In this document: piece after piece, positions 35,974 to 47,387 of the stretch | Numbering within the stretch: the stretch's first letter is position 1 | How the letters are laid out: each line of letters starts with the position of its first letter | Assembly: GCA_030737875.1 (NCBI GenBank) | Contig: CM060910.1 | Location: 252,372,427 to 252,436,426, forward strand | From: Allium sativum | Taxonomy: Eukaryota > Streptophyta > Magnoliopsida > Asparagales > Amaryllidaceae | Length of the DNA: 64,000 nt | Reading direction: 5' to 3' | Position numbers and translations under genes: made by a program | The notes under the pieces: generated by a model | The model's input: only the letters and a program-made list of their open reading frames with translations | Databases searched by the model: none | What the model was told of the DNA's origin: nothing

Positions 35974-36009
35974 AGTGGTATCAGAGCGAGTATTTTTAAC
36001 TCTAGAGTC

Positions 36010-36693
36010 ATGAATTTGTCTAGCAACGCTTTTTCCGAGGGTCAGTCCATTGCTAGGCCACCAATGTTCAATGGAACTGATTATGCTTATTGGAAAGCTA
36101 GGATGAAAATTTACTTAAGTTCAGTCGATTATGATGTATGGGATATCGTTGAGACAGGCTACAAACCTCCCGTGACGATTATTAATGATATTGAAATTCC
36201 TAAGCCAAAAGATAAGTGGGATGCTAATGATAAAAAAATTATTCTCAACTGATGCCAAAGCAATGAACGCTTTAATTTGTGCTCTTGATAAAACTGAGTT
36301 TAACCGTATATCTCATTGTTCAACTGCGCAGGAAATTTGGCATACTCTGGAAGTTACACATGAAGGAACAGTACAAGTCAAAGAATCTCGTCTCGCACTA
36401 CTCTGCAATGAATATGAAAATTTCACGATGCGTAAAGACGAAGATATAAAAGAGATGCATGGTCGATTCTCCACACTGATTTATAATGCTAGGGCTCTTG
36501 GTGAAGTCTACACTGAAGTGGAATTAATACGCAAAATACTAAGAGTACTGCCAATAAACTTTGAAGCCAAAGTAACAGCCATTCAAGAATCAAAAGATCT
36601 AAGTAAGTTAAGAATAGAAGAGTTGATTGGAAACTTGATCGCTTATGAAATGGAGCTAAAAGCCAAAGAAGGACGCGATGAATCAGAATCAAA
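36010..36693 (+). pseudogene. gag: Truncated second copy of Sirevirus gag
   Basis: About 99% identical by eye to 27227-27910, including the same A7 frameshift that ends the first frame at 36252. Identity stops abruptly after GAATCAAAG at about 36693-36695, where unrelated sequence begins. No third LTR is present in the window, so the rest of this copy was deleted. Confidence 0.92.
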
Positions 36694-37662
36694 GACTGGT
36701 TGCACTTAACTATGGAAGTGCAAATGAATTGCCACCTTGGGTTTCTTCTACCCAATTTGCAAAATATTTGGTAGCTGGTCTCTTGGAAACTTAGGGGGTA
36801 TGCATTCTAATCATTCATGCAAATTCAACCAAGAAATGGTTTGTTTTATTTTATTTTGTTTTTCTATTTGTGATTATGATAACCTTGTTTTTTGTTACTT
36901 TTGCAGCCTTGCAGGACATGTGAAGATGCTGTGGAGACATTTAATGACTTTCTTATTAAGGTAAAACTGAAGTTGCATTCAAATAATCTTTCTTCTATAT
37001 TCAATTACATGCTTTATCGATAACATTTTTGCTTGCTTTTAAAAAAAAAAGAATCCGGTGAATTAGGATTTAGGAAACGAGTAATAGAAAAATAGAGCAT
37101 GAAAATTATGTTATAAGAAAGACTTCACGTAAACATCCTAAAGAGTACCCTAATGCTAAAAACCATCCTCATGTGCAGTTAAATATTTCTTGCGATGTTT
37201 AGTTGATATATAATTGGAACCTTCATCTTATTTTTTCATTAATATCTTGTTTTGCCATCACACTGGTTGCACTTAAATTAAAGCAACATGATCACATAGT
37301 CTGCACCCTTAGGGATATAATTCCTTGTGTCATTTGTTGTCAGTAGGATATAATCCTCATTTTATAAGTCGAGGTAAATAGAGATTCTAGCTCAGATAGA
37401 TATACAACCGTAAAGGCTACGGTCGTATTAGTGAGTCTGATTGCCTTTCAGTTGAGACAACGATCGATATTCGATTCACCGACTTTTCTTATGTTTTTTA
37501 ATTACTAGTTAGATAATTATTATCTATTTTAAAATAATCAAATCTAGTTTTAGTCTTTAACTCTTCTCATATTACAGTTATAAGGGTCCTGCTCAATTAT
37601 GATTGAACTAGAGAAGTTGCGCATACTTTGCGAGCAAATCATCCGAAAGGAAAAAAATAAAG
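36694..37662 (+). CDS. Candidate exons of an unidentified gene right of the Sirevirus
   Basis: Three protein-like stretches with splice signals: 36694-36770 (ALNYGSANELPPWVSSTQFAKYL, donor TTG|GTAGCT), 36907-36960 (PCRTCEDAVETFNDFLIK, acceptor TTTTGCAG, donor AAG|GTAAAA), and about 37599-37662 (MIELEKLRILCEQIIRKEKNK, donor AAAG|GTAGTA). The first two join in phase; joining the third needs an acceptor other than ATTACAG because TTA-TAA follows it. The left part was removed at the Sirevirus junction. They could be the rest of the gene beginning at 22907, captured by the CACTA element, or host sequence. Not identified. Confidence 0.35.
37385..37480 (+). other. Weak tRNA-like (SINE-like) A-box/B-box pair
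   Basis: TAGCTCAGATAG near 37391 resembles a pol III A box, and TATTCGATTCACC near 37471 resembles a B box. There is no clean cloverleaf and no tail or target duplication was found. It may be coincidence. Confidence 0.2.
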
Positions 37663-39028
37663 GTAGTAGTTTACATAATCATTTTCGTGTATTTTTTCTT
37701 GCTTATGGTTGTATGTGAGTCTGTATATGAGTGAATCGAGTGACAATGTAATGAGGAATGTAAATATGATTGATTGTGTAATATACGAGTGAATTTACAA
37801 TAGTGGAGTCAAAATTTTTGTATTATTTGAAATGTTGAAATAAAATATTTATTTGGATAAAATACTGTGTTATAACAATATTTATTATAATATTATGGAA
37901 ATTTTAGTTAATAGCAGTTGAGATATAATTACTTTAGCAGTTGTAAAACAAAATTTAACAACTGCTAGAAACAGTTGTAAAAAAGGTTGACTTTATTACG
38001 ATTGCAATATAACTAGTGATGCATGCCAACTGTAATAGGCATATTACAACTGTTTTTGGCAGTTGTGAAAGGGTATTTTTTGTTGTATTGGTACCTGTGG
38101 CAACACCTGTACCGATATTGCCATAGGGCCGCAAAGGTGTTGCCTTTGACTCTAAGGCAACGCGGCAAAAGGCAACCCCCAAAAAGTGTTGCCACAGATC
38201 ATTTTTTGCCTATAGCAACACTTTTTGGCACCTACTGCGTCACTTCTCTGGAGTTGTCGTAGGCCATCTATGGCGTAGTGTTTTAAAAAATGTGCAATTG
38301 CAAAATTGCAGTGATAAGGTCGGTAAACTTAGATGGAGCAGTATACTGTGGAGACAATTAAGGAGAATAAAAAGGCTGAGATGAGGACTCGGTTGTGTAG
38401 GAGAAAAAAAGGTAGGAAAACCGGGTCAAGTGTAATTTGGAAGGGTTTGTGCAGGAAAAGGTAAATAAGGAAGAAATGTTTTAATTGCATACCTGTTCCG
38501 AATTGTAGTGGTCATACTTTCAGCTGTAGTACCATCTGAGGTTAAAAAAGTTGAATGCATATAAGTTTGGGCTTCAGCATGTAGTAATAATGTAAAAGCG
38601 AACACGTTTTTCATAGGCACAATAGAATTAGTTAATACTAATTCTTGTTTGAGGTTATATCACAAAATTTAGTAGAGTAAACCCGAAAGCTGAAAACTTT
38701 AAAATAATATGTGGATATTTTGTGTTTGTGTGTGTGCGTGTGCTCGTGCTACATTGGATATTACAGCATTCAAGATAAGTCTGTACATACAAATATATTT
38801 TCGACCATATAATACACTATATGAGGCTAAAAAATAAGCAGAAATCTGCAGTACTAACAGACTTGAGGGGGTGTCAGTACAATCTACATGGCACTGACAG
38901 TATTCAGGATCAATGCATGCATCAAAACAATATTAAGCAGTGGTTCAAGATGACCCTTTATAAAGAATTCATTCAAAATGTTAAGTAAAAAGATAAATGA
39001 CTTAGATACCAAATAATCATAGACCCAC

Positions 39029-39132
39029 CTGCAAATGTAAGATGACTTCTCCATACGTGGGACTTCATTATGAAGTTTGTTTGGAAATCTGATGCTAATG
39101 CCAATGTTCCATCTTCGTAGAAGTTAAAAGAC
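39029..39132 (-). CDS. Candidate internal exon, unidentified
   Basis: An open 104-bp segment between acceptor TTTTTTCAG and donor GCAG|GTGGGT on the minus strand encodes FNFYEDGTLALASDFQTN and KSHVWRSHLTFAG, phases 1/1. The composition is protein-like but I do not recognise the family, and neighbouring exons were not found. Confidence 0.3.
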
Positions 39133-40377
39133 CTGAAAAAAGAAGTTGAATTAGACACACAACAAGAATATTGATTAAGATTTAAATCAATTATCGAACA
39201 GACAGTTTGGTACAAATATTATGTAAGATTTTTACAGGTCAAAGTCCCAACAATCATTGTCAACCTATATCATATTAATAAGCCTTATTAATGAAAAAAC
39301 CAATAATTATATTGTACAGTAAACGTCGGCGAGTTTAAAATAGTAATAAAAAAAGGGGCAATAAAATGAGTGTAATACCCTGTGTTGGACTGGTAGAGGA
39401 CAATATCAATGGAATAGAATGAAAAATATAGCAGAGTTTTATCTACATTGTAAACACTTGAAAAATTAGAGGGAATAAAACAGAAAAGAGGGAAAGCAGG
39501 TACTAGAGATTATATATAATAAGATGAGATAATTGAAGGTTCTATTCCAGAAAGAGGCTCATATTTTTCAGCCAAAGATCAATATATTAAAATGTTGAAT
39601 CCATAAAAACCCAAATTGTAAAATGATAAAAAGCAAAGTTGCAAAAGATATGTCGGAATAGCCGAGTCAATAAACCTAAGTTATAGTAACAAAGAAACCT
39701 CTCATCTGGAAAACCTCATCTTACTAATCGGTGACTAAGAAATAACCTCGATTAAAAAAGGTACAGAAGCATAGGCGAAAAGTAGGGAGAAGTAGACCAT
39801 TAGCATGGTGTCCTTTGCACATCTTTGAGAAGCTTGATGGACATAGGGGAAACGACAGCAGCCACTGATTAGGTGAAGAAGAGTTGCTAAAATATTCAGT
39901 GATCAGTGGTTGGGAAGTAATGTTTGAATGTTTAAAGCGAATTTGATGGACATCATGTTAAATTAAAAGTAGAGTCAGGAAGTAGACAGAGTAAACAGGA
40001 AGTCAAAAAATATCTGAATTAGGGGTTAAGAATGAAATAGGAGAAGAATGAACTGAAAGAGTTTTACACACGGAAGGGTAGCGGTTCATTTCTGAAATCT
40101 ACATGGATGTCTTCAGAGTCACAGCAGCTATACTGGGTAATTATAGTATAGTAAAGAGTAATGCCATGTGAAATACGAATACAGACCATAATTGTCAAAT
40201 AGAAACCTATATACGTTTAATAAAAGGTAGAAACGTACATGTACGTATTTGTAGAAGATGCATTCAGTCCACCTCTCCATCTGGCCTTTCCTTTGACTCC
40301 ATTTTCTCTTCCTCCTTCCATTCTCTTTAAATATGAGCACCCTGTCATGTTCTACCTCCATTTGTACCTCATTCTTT

Positions 40378-40536
40378 CTATTCAACAGTTGTTCCAGTAT
40401 CACATGAGCATCCAGCATTTCCATATGGAACAAAAGTCATCCAAATGAAGAGACATGGTTTAAAATGCGGTGGATTTGACATCGTCCGAGATGATCGTGA
40501 TGTTCCATGCTGATCATAAAAATTACATGATTTAGT
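40378..40536 (-). CDS. Candidate terminal exon, unidentified
   Basis: After acceptor CGCTCTTACAG the minus strand is open for 52 codons and ends in TAG. It includes CNFYDQHGTSRSSRTM, PPHFKPCLFIWMTFVPYGNA and GCSCDTGTTVE. It lies 2.4 kb downstream (on the minus strand) of the Helitron helicase, so it might be a Helitron-carried gene. No family recognised. Confidence 0.3.
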   Translation of the reverse strand, partial: TKSCNFYDQHGTSRSSRTMSNPPHFKPCLFIWMTFVPYGNAGCSCDTGTTVE

Positions 40537-41649
40537 CTGTAAGAGCGTATAAAATAGTAATTATGTAAATTTGCTTAATCGTGCTAGAAATTTGAGTGGG
40601 TACCGGAAGACATTTGTATCAATGGAACTAATTGGCGTCAATGATAATATCAAAGGTGTTTGTCCAACGGGAGGTAATAAGGAAACATAGGATGTCATAA
40701 TATGTTATATAGCACTACAACCTTTACCACTGTAGAAATCTACGATTTATATATGAGAAATGATTGAAAATAGCAACGGTAGAATGGATTCAGTATTAGT
40801 TGCAACTGAAATTAAACTTTGATCCAGTTTTGGGCGTAAGTAATAAACTGCAAAAAAAAAAAAAAGAATTTCGCAAACTATGAATTATTTTAAAGATGAT
40901 TGACTCATACCATTTTGTAATCTCTGTTTTAGATACGCAACAATCTATTTTCTATCAGTTGTTTGGTTGTCTATGAAGTACATTGTCATACAAAAGGAAA
41001 CATTTACATGTGTTAGAAGCTGAATAATACTCATGCTCATTTATGTTTGGTATTGATGAAGGTCCTATTTGAATGATTATCTTATAATTTTTAATCAAAA
41101 TATGGTATTACATATACAAATTGCTATGGAAAATATGGTGTTACATATACAAATTGCTGTGAAGTACAAATCCAACTGGCGTGAGCATAAATAGTTTAGA
41201 TGATATAGTATGAGCAGGTATTTACACGAAGATTATGGCTGAAGAAATTAGTAAGAATAGATAAAGCAGAATGTAGCATTGTTGAATTAATTAACATATT
41301 TCATCTATCCTCAAGCTTTGCAAACAAAAATTTCAGAAAATGATCAACTGAAAACGTAATTTACTCTAGCAACCGATCAGAACAAAAGCTTGTCATTATG
41401 AAAAGACACTGACCTTTTCAGGCACAACCAAAATCATGTCATCAGATAAAGTTGTGTAAAAAAAACAGAATTATGGTTTGAATAAAAGTCAAAGTTGAAT
41501 TAAACCATGGTTTAACGAAACTAATTGCACACGATGCACAACATCAAGAGATGAAAAGTGAGGTTAATGAGAAGTGTGCATCGACAAAACAAATAGGATT
41601 ATAATGTTTAAACCTTTGATGCAGAAATGTTGGTCGTGTAAACAGGAAG

Positions 41650-42139
41650 TAGGGTTGTCAACGGATACTTTCGGATACGGATAGTGCCATATCCGTATCC
41701 GCATCTGAAACCATTTTCGGATATCGGATATCCGCATCCGCGGATACGGACGGATATCGGATAATTATCCGCTTCGCCAATGGTCGATAAATCAATAAAC
41801 ATAAATAGTTTTTTAAAGAAAAATATTAAGCTTTTTCAACCCAATTGATTACAAAAGTGCTAAATATAAATAAATGTGATGATAATATATACTTTTGAGC
41901 AATTAACATGCTTTTAGTAGACTTTCAATTTTGTAAAATAATAAACTAGTATATTTAATCATGTTAAAATACACTTAATTTAAGCTATAATTGTGAAAAA
42001 ATCGAACGGATAATTTTGGGATGCGGATATGTCTATATCTGCATCCGCATCCGCTTTTCCGGGTATCGGATATTTATCTGCTTTTCGAATACGGATGTGG
42101 ACGGATTTCGAATTTTTCGGGTATCCATTGAAAGCCCTA
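41650..42139. mobile_element. hAT-type miniature element, 490 bp (family copy 2)
   Basis: Same family as 19817-20312, in opposite orientation: left end TAGGGTTGTCAACGGATACTTTCGG, right end (reverse complement) TAGGGCTTTCAATGGATACCC. Flanks ACAGGAAG (41642-41649) and ACAGGAAT (42140-42147) are an 8-bp target duplication with one mismatch. CGGATA/TATCCG subterminal repeats surround an AT-rich core. Confidence 0.83.
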
Positions 42140-42147
42140 ACAGGAAT

Positions 42148-42800
42148 ACATAACACAGATGTACTTAATATATGTGTACAATGAAACATGGTTATGTAAA
42201 GTCAATCGAATGGTAAGAGTTAATGCCAGAAATAAATGAAATAATACTTGTATTATGAAAAGGTTTCCATGTGCTGGTTGTTAACATAGTGGTGGTATGT
42301 GTCTGCTATTGTGACGTGAAAGTAGTTTGTCAAAGTGTGCTATTGTTAAATATGAATGACAGAAGAAAGCAAGGAGTTAAAGACGGTAAAAAAGAAAGCA
42401 TTGAATGCAGAAATGGACATTTAAATCCGCAGTTTGTGTGGGCAATGTTTCCAGCGAGGGGAGCAGTACATAAACATTTCCTATCCTCCTTTTCCGGGCT
42501 TGAGACCTACATCAAATGATTTAATAGTTGATGGCAGAGTTAAAAATGATTTTCTTTGGGGCCTTGGGTAACTATTTTTTAATTTTTACGGTAGATAATA
42601 AAAAGTTTAAATGGTTAGGAATGGGAGAACTAAGGGTGGGAAAATGTTATTGTATTTAAGTGGATAAGAAGAAGGCTGAACAATGCACATATCGGTAAGG
42701 AAAACATATAATTGTATATAGAAAGATGTCGGGAACAGTAATGAGTAATTTGAGCTAATTATAAATGGAAGAATAAAGTAATGCCTAACTCATGTTTGAA
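42148..42800. other. Spacer downstream of the Helitron gene
   Basis: No coding region supported. The Helitron 3' end (a hairpin followed by CTRR on the minus strand) should lie here or beyond, but I could not identify it confidently. Confidence 0.4.
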
Positions 42801-43678
42801 CTGAATGTTAGTAAAACACCCTTGTAAACCACATTCCTAGTATGAGTACCAAGTTTTCGCTGTATGCTTCCGTTTTCGACTAAATTTTTTGTTGTATTTC
42901 ATGCAACACCTCTAGATAAAGCTACATATAACTACTTACCGTGAGTGAACACATGTTGTTGTAGATAGATACCAACAGTTGGAATGGTTTGCCCTTGAGA
43001 TTTGTTGATCGTAAGACCAAAAGCCAATTTAGTTGAAAATTGTTTTCTAATAAGCGTGAAAGACATGCTAACATTTTCCGAAGGCTTTAACGGTATTCTA
43101 GGAATAAAAACTCTTGTACCACGGAAATGACCAACTGCAGTTTCTGCATCAATAAGATTTCGGTGGAAAACACGACATATTAACCTTGTTCCATTACATA
43201 ATCTTATTTTAGGGTCAATATTCCTAAGAAGCATTATAGGAGACCCAACTTTAAGAGTAAGTCTATGTGGTGATAGTCCACTGGGGGCAAGAGAATTTAG
43301 GAATTCATGTTGATACAAATTATGTGTGTCATCTTCAATGGAATCAAATGAATTGTAAGTATATTCCGCACCGGGAAACATGGTAACAACAGTATTGTTG
43401 ATAGCATCAACAGTTTCATTTGTGGGGGCCAAAATAGCTCTATTCAAAATAGAAGTAGCATCATATACCGTTTCAGCAATTGATGGAAAAACATGGTTAA
43501 TTAAAGAATAAATTGGGTTTGTAGTGTCAGAGGAGATAATAATATCATCAGGGAGTCTGATCATGTCATCATGCACATATGGTTCCTCTCCATTTCCAAT
43601 ACGCAAAACAAAGCTAGCATATGAAGGATCATGTATAGCACACATGTTTTCAGTTAAGTGAAAAACCGTTACGTCTGA
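42800..43678 (-). pseudogene. Helitron helicase, C-terminal part
   Basis: The frame from about 43676 to 42932 has DPSYASFVLRIGNGEEP, LAPSGLSPHRLTLKVGSPIMLLRN and the SF1 helicase motif VI region LAFGLTINKSQGQTI. The expected continuation LYVALSRG follows a TAG at about 42929, and the frame decays to about 42800. It is separated from the upstream helicase frame by a TGA at 43677-43679, where the family has Trp. Confidence 0.88.
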
Positions 43679-44443
43679 TCATAAGTATGATCGTACAATG
43701 CATGCGTCAACAGTTTGAGCTATAGTACCATTTTGGACAATAGGCAAAACTTGACGAAAGTCATCACCTAAAATTACGATTTTACCACCAAACGGTTTGT
43801 CTGTATTACATATGTCTCTAAGTGTTTTGTCTACGGCCTCAAAAGCATGACGACGAAACATTGTTGCTTCATCCCAGAGAAAGACCGTTGTTTCACAAAA
43901 TAGTTTTGCATTATCAGATTGTTTTGGAATGTAACAGGTGGAGGAAGAATCAAGTTTTATTGGGATTTTAAATCGAGAATGGGCAGTGCGACCACCGGGC
44001 AATGCTAAAGCAGCAATTCCCGATGTGGCAACTACAAGTGCAATTAAACCTTTACTTCGTGAGTGAGCTAAAAGAGACTTGTATAAAAATGTTTTCCCTG
44101 TACCCCCTGGCCCATCTATGAAAAAAACAGAGTTTGTGTTTTGATAAATAGAGTTCATGATAACATCAAATGCCTTTCGTTGTTCTAAATTTAAGTTATT
44201 AACGGAGTCGATGTCTTCTTGTGGTGTATGGACAGATTTTTCATTGAAAATAGTTGCAGAAATGGTGTTGCCAGTATGAAAATTAACAGAAGCAAGCGGA
44301 AAATCGTAGTCAAACACTGACTTGTTGTATTGGTGTAGCAAGTTGTTAAGGTCTGAAAGGCAAAGATGAGTAAAATATGTAATGTCCATAATGGAAGATG
44401 TATGTTGGTAATCTTCTATCATGTATTGTAAAAAAAATCCCAC
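43679..44443 (-). pseudogene. Helitron Pif1-like helicase, ATPase core
   Basis: This has the Walker A motif GPGGTGKTFLYKSL, Walker B-type FLWDEATMFRRHA, and motif III GGKIVILGDDFRQVLPIV. It would unwind DNA 5'-3' during rolling-circle transposition. It overlaps the preceding frame (to 44419), which indicates a frameshift there. Confidence 0.92.
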
Positions 44444-45000
44444 ATGTTACGCACATGAATTGGTTCGTAATATACTAAAATTGTGACAAATAATCTTCTA
44501 AATGCGGCTGGAATATGTGTGTTATAAGCATCGCGTAAGCAGTCATAAATAACATCATCATTTTCCAATAAACCTCTGTGTTGAGCGGCTTCTTTAAGTG
44601 TGTGGTATTGTGTTCCTTGAACGGTAGGTAAATCAGTAAAAGAAAAGGCGCCTCTAACGTGTGTTAACAGTAATCTCAAAAAATAACGTTCACCTTCAAG
44701 GGGGGACACGGTATAAATTCTGCCTAAAACCTGACGATTATTTTGTCTACGAATCCACATCTTATGTTTATTATCCCACCAATATTTTTGTGGGAACTCG
44801 TGGTAAAAGTATTGTCTTGCCTCTTCATCAGTAACATTTGTAGTAAAATATTTAGTAAGCATGGTTTTGGATCTAGTTTCGTCATTTAAAATATTATCTA
44901 GTTGTTCGGATGAAGAAAAATGTAATTGTTGTGTGTTCGGGAGATTGATGTGTAGACCAATAACAGAGGGTGTAATGTCATTAAGAGGGATTTATAGATT
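44419..45000 (-). pseudogene. Helitron Rep-helicase linker region
   Basis: The stretch YHEFPQKYWWDNKHKMW, then GRIYTVSPLEGERYFLRLLL and a GLLENDDVIYDCL segment, is the conserved linker between Rep and helicase in plant Helitrons. The upstream part (about 44863-45000) reads on through ITPSVIGLHINLPN. A TAG just after HEAL (45000-45002) stands where relatives have Trp, and a one-base shift follows. Confidence 0.85.
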
Positions 45001-45002
45001 CT

Positions 45003-45581
45003 CTATAAAGCCTCATGAGGACAAACCCATCGAGCATTAGCAAATTTGGATATTTCATCGTTATTGTCGGAGGATGAGGTAGAAACACCGACGGAAATGC
45101 GGTCAAACCTGTTGTAAACATACTTGTAAAGATATTTTACTGATTTAATACTTGAACAAATTTCAACATTTAAATAGCAGTCATATTTTTGTAGTAAATA
45201 AGGGTTATATGGCACTACCCAACGATTGTCAATTGTGTTTTCCATTGAACCATTTTGTCTCATGTTATCACGTCTCCTGTATATAGGGTATGAGTCGTTT
45301 TCTTGCAAAGTAACGAGAGCAAATGGTTTTGGGAATCCTTTTTTACACGCACCATTTTTCATGCATGTTGCATTAGCATTAAAACGTCCGCATGGATGAT
45401 GAACCATGTGTTTTACAACATCCGCATGTAAATCAGGTTCTAACTCTTTACATTGAATTTCAGCTCTAACAACGACATCGTAGTCATCGGGATTATAAAT
45501 CTTATCTTTCTCCACTACAATTAGTAAAAAAATGTGCATGTGGTAGTCCCCTTTTCTGAAATTTAACGTGTACATGTGCAA
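45003..45581 (-). pseudogene. Helitron Rep (HUH) nuclease domain
   Basis: The HUH motif appears as FRKGDYHMHIFLLI and the tyrosine motif as YLYKYVYNRFDR, the two signatures of the Y2-type Rep that nicks and joins DNA ends. Between them are the MVHHPCGRFNANATCMKNGACKKGFPK cysteine-containing segments typical of plant Helitrons (described here in parts). The frame is broken upstream at about 45582-45740. Confidence 0.9.
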
Positions 45582-46129
45582 TAGCGGTGCCTAAAATGCC
45601 TATGTCAAATAAATCATGTTTTAATTGTTCTAATTTAGCACAAAATATTCTTCAGGTCTATCATGCGGTTGCTGACCGGGAAGCAATTCATTAGTAATTT
45701 CAGGCCATTTAGCGTTACAAGTAATCGTAACAAAAAAAATCAGGTTTTCCATACCTTTGAACTACTGCCATTGTGTCTTGATAGCGTTGATGCATATCCC
45801 ATGGACTACCAATATAGGATGATGGAAGAATTTTTTTTACACCAACATTTGCTGCGATGAAGGCATGTATAAGAATGTAGAAAATAAACGTGTATGAAGG
45901 AAGTGGAAATAAAAAAATTGGGTAGTTGTACAATAGGTAACAAACCTGTAGAAGTTTTGCCTGTGCTCAACGCATCCTGCAACCCCTGGTACAAATCAGC
46001 CTTGATTTTGTCTTGATGACTACGAACAAATCTAAGTCTCATTATTTCTATTTTAACTAACCTATCTACGACATACTGCTGAAAAAGGCGACCCCCAAGC
46101 AGGAGCAGCGATGTGTCTCCTGCTCGTAT
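45582..46129 (-). pseudogene. Helitron gene, exons upstream of the Rep motif
   Basis: Exon 46129-45946 (acceptor TTTTTTGTCAG; LLLGGRLFQQYVVDRLVKIE; donor ACAG|GTTTGT) is followed by an 94-bp intron (45945-45852, acceptor CATCGCAG). The next exon carries ILPSSYIGSPWDMHQRYQD and MAVVQRYGKPDFF, the conserved stretch preceding the HUH motif. Stops follow from about 45715. Confidence 0.82.
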
Positions 46130-46874
46130 CTGACAAAAAATAAAGGTATTAGCAAATGGAAAGCATAATTAAAAAGTTGAACAGGTTTTTAATCATTGAT
46201 ATAACAAAACGGAATATAAAAATTGAAAACCTGAAGCAATAAAAGAGAGATGAATGCAAATGAATGAAAGTAAAAAATAGTAATTAGTAATATCAACATG
46301 CATACAAAAAGATAAGTATGTAGCGTGAAATGATAGCGTAGAAAGCTAGCATTGTTGTAAATTGAAATGGAAATAAACAAAAATTGAAATTTAAAATTGA
46401 ATAGAATAATTCAGCATTGTTGTAAGGATATTGAATAGAATAATTAAAAGAATCTGGATTGTTGCTTATCCAATAAATGTCAGTCTAGTTTAGTAAGAAA
46501 AGTGATGGCCCAAAATGAACATACCATTTCAAAGCCTGCAACCAAATTTGAACATGTTTTTTATCATCGATATAAGAAAAAAGAATATAAAAATATGAAA
46601 AATTGACACGATGACAGAGAGACTAATGCAAATGAAGGAAAATAAAAAAAATACTAATTAGTAATATCAACATGCATTCAAAAAGATAAGTGTGTAGCGT
46701 GAAATGACAGCGTAAAAAGGTAACATGATATAAGTAGGCAACAACATAGTGTACACAGAAGTGTAAGTGAAAGGTGTGCAAATGTAAAAGTTTGAAGATT
46801 GAGGTTGAATGCTGTAGGAAGCAAATGCAGTTAAGCATCTATTGACACATGATAATTTGTTAGCATAAATGTAC
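46130..46874 (-). other. Intron of the Helitron gene
   Basis: Donor ACAG|GTACAT at 46874 and acceptor GTCAG at 46130-46131, 745 bp, AT-rich. It contains a diverged internal duplication: about 46189-46330 and 46556-46720 share TAATATCAACATGCAT and GTGTAGCGTGAAATGA-type segments. Confidence 0.7.
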
Positions 46875-47387
46875 CTGTATAATATTCGAGTAATAAGATG
46901 CACAACTAATTTGATTGTTTTGATTATCATGTAAGTTCAAATCCCAACCGTGATGACCGTAAAGTAGCAGTAGTGGATACTGAAGTGGATCATAATATCC
47001 AGCTGTATCTGGAACTCGTTGTAGATTTCCAGACCTTGTTTCGACAATTATGTCCCTACCTTGTACATCATCTGCTTCGTCGCCTACAATTATGCCTGCA
47101 ACTTGTGACGCAGTAGGCAACTCATTAAGATGTCGGTCAACTATGGTCTCTTTAATTTTAATTCTGTAGATGTGCATATCAGGACGTTGTCCCAACTGAC
47201 GTAGAATGGAAGCAAATGGGTTAACAGAATCCAGAACTTGCGTTATAAGTTGAAGTAGCTCAGGTCTTAATACTTCACTATCCAGTTGTCGATTTTCAGT
47301 TTCATGTTCTGTGTCGTAAATATGCAGCTGTATATATCGTGGTCTGATTCCATCGAAAGGTAGCACACTGCCAATACGATGGTAAAT
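46875..47387 (-). pseudogene. Helitron-like N domain, 3' part
   Basis: An open frame from 47366 carries FDGIRPRYIQLHIYDTEHE, RPDMHIYRIKI, IIVGDEADDVQGRDIIVE and PLQYPLLLLYGHHGWDL, the Helitron_like_N family. It ends at a splice donor (46874). Its 5' end (reading IYHRIGSVLPFDG) abuts the solo LTR. Confidence 0.88.

Larger units (their letters stand above)
22410..38280. mobile_element. CACTA (En/Spm-like) element, 15.9 kb including nested Sirevirus
   Basis: The left end reads TACTACGCCATAGATTGCC (first C changed to T). The right end reads, as reverse complement, CACTACGCCATAGATGGCC, so 17 of 19 bases match. Both ends are flanked by TTT (22407-22409 and 38281-38283), consistent with the 3-bp duplication of CACTA elements. 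Both subterminal regions (22430-22560, 38090-38260) are crowded with GTTGC/GCAAC repeats. Without the retroelement (24360-36693) the element is about 3.5 kb. I see no TNPD/transposase domain, so it looks non-autonomous. It encloses exon-like sequence at 22907-23162 and 36694-37662. Confidence 0.6.
38284..41649. other. AT-rich intergenic sequence with isolated minus-strand exon candidates
   Basis: No complete gene could be built. Contents are the exon candidates listed separately at 39029-39132 and 40378-40536, and a splice-donor-ended stretch at about 41414-41452 (minus; LSDDMILVVPEK then GTCAGT). Short GT-rich runs (38725-38745) are the only other structure noticed. Confidence 0.45.

Noticed and set aside
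37385..37480. A tRNA gene
   Set aside because: A- and B-box-like sequences are present but no complete cloverleaf with paired acceptor stem could be formed.
38060..38090. A separate CACTA right end at GGGTATTTTTTGTTGTATTG
   Set aside because: It resembles a CACTA end with one change, but no matching left end or target duplication was found, whereas 38280 has both.
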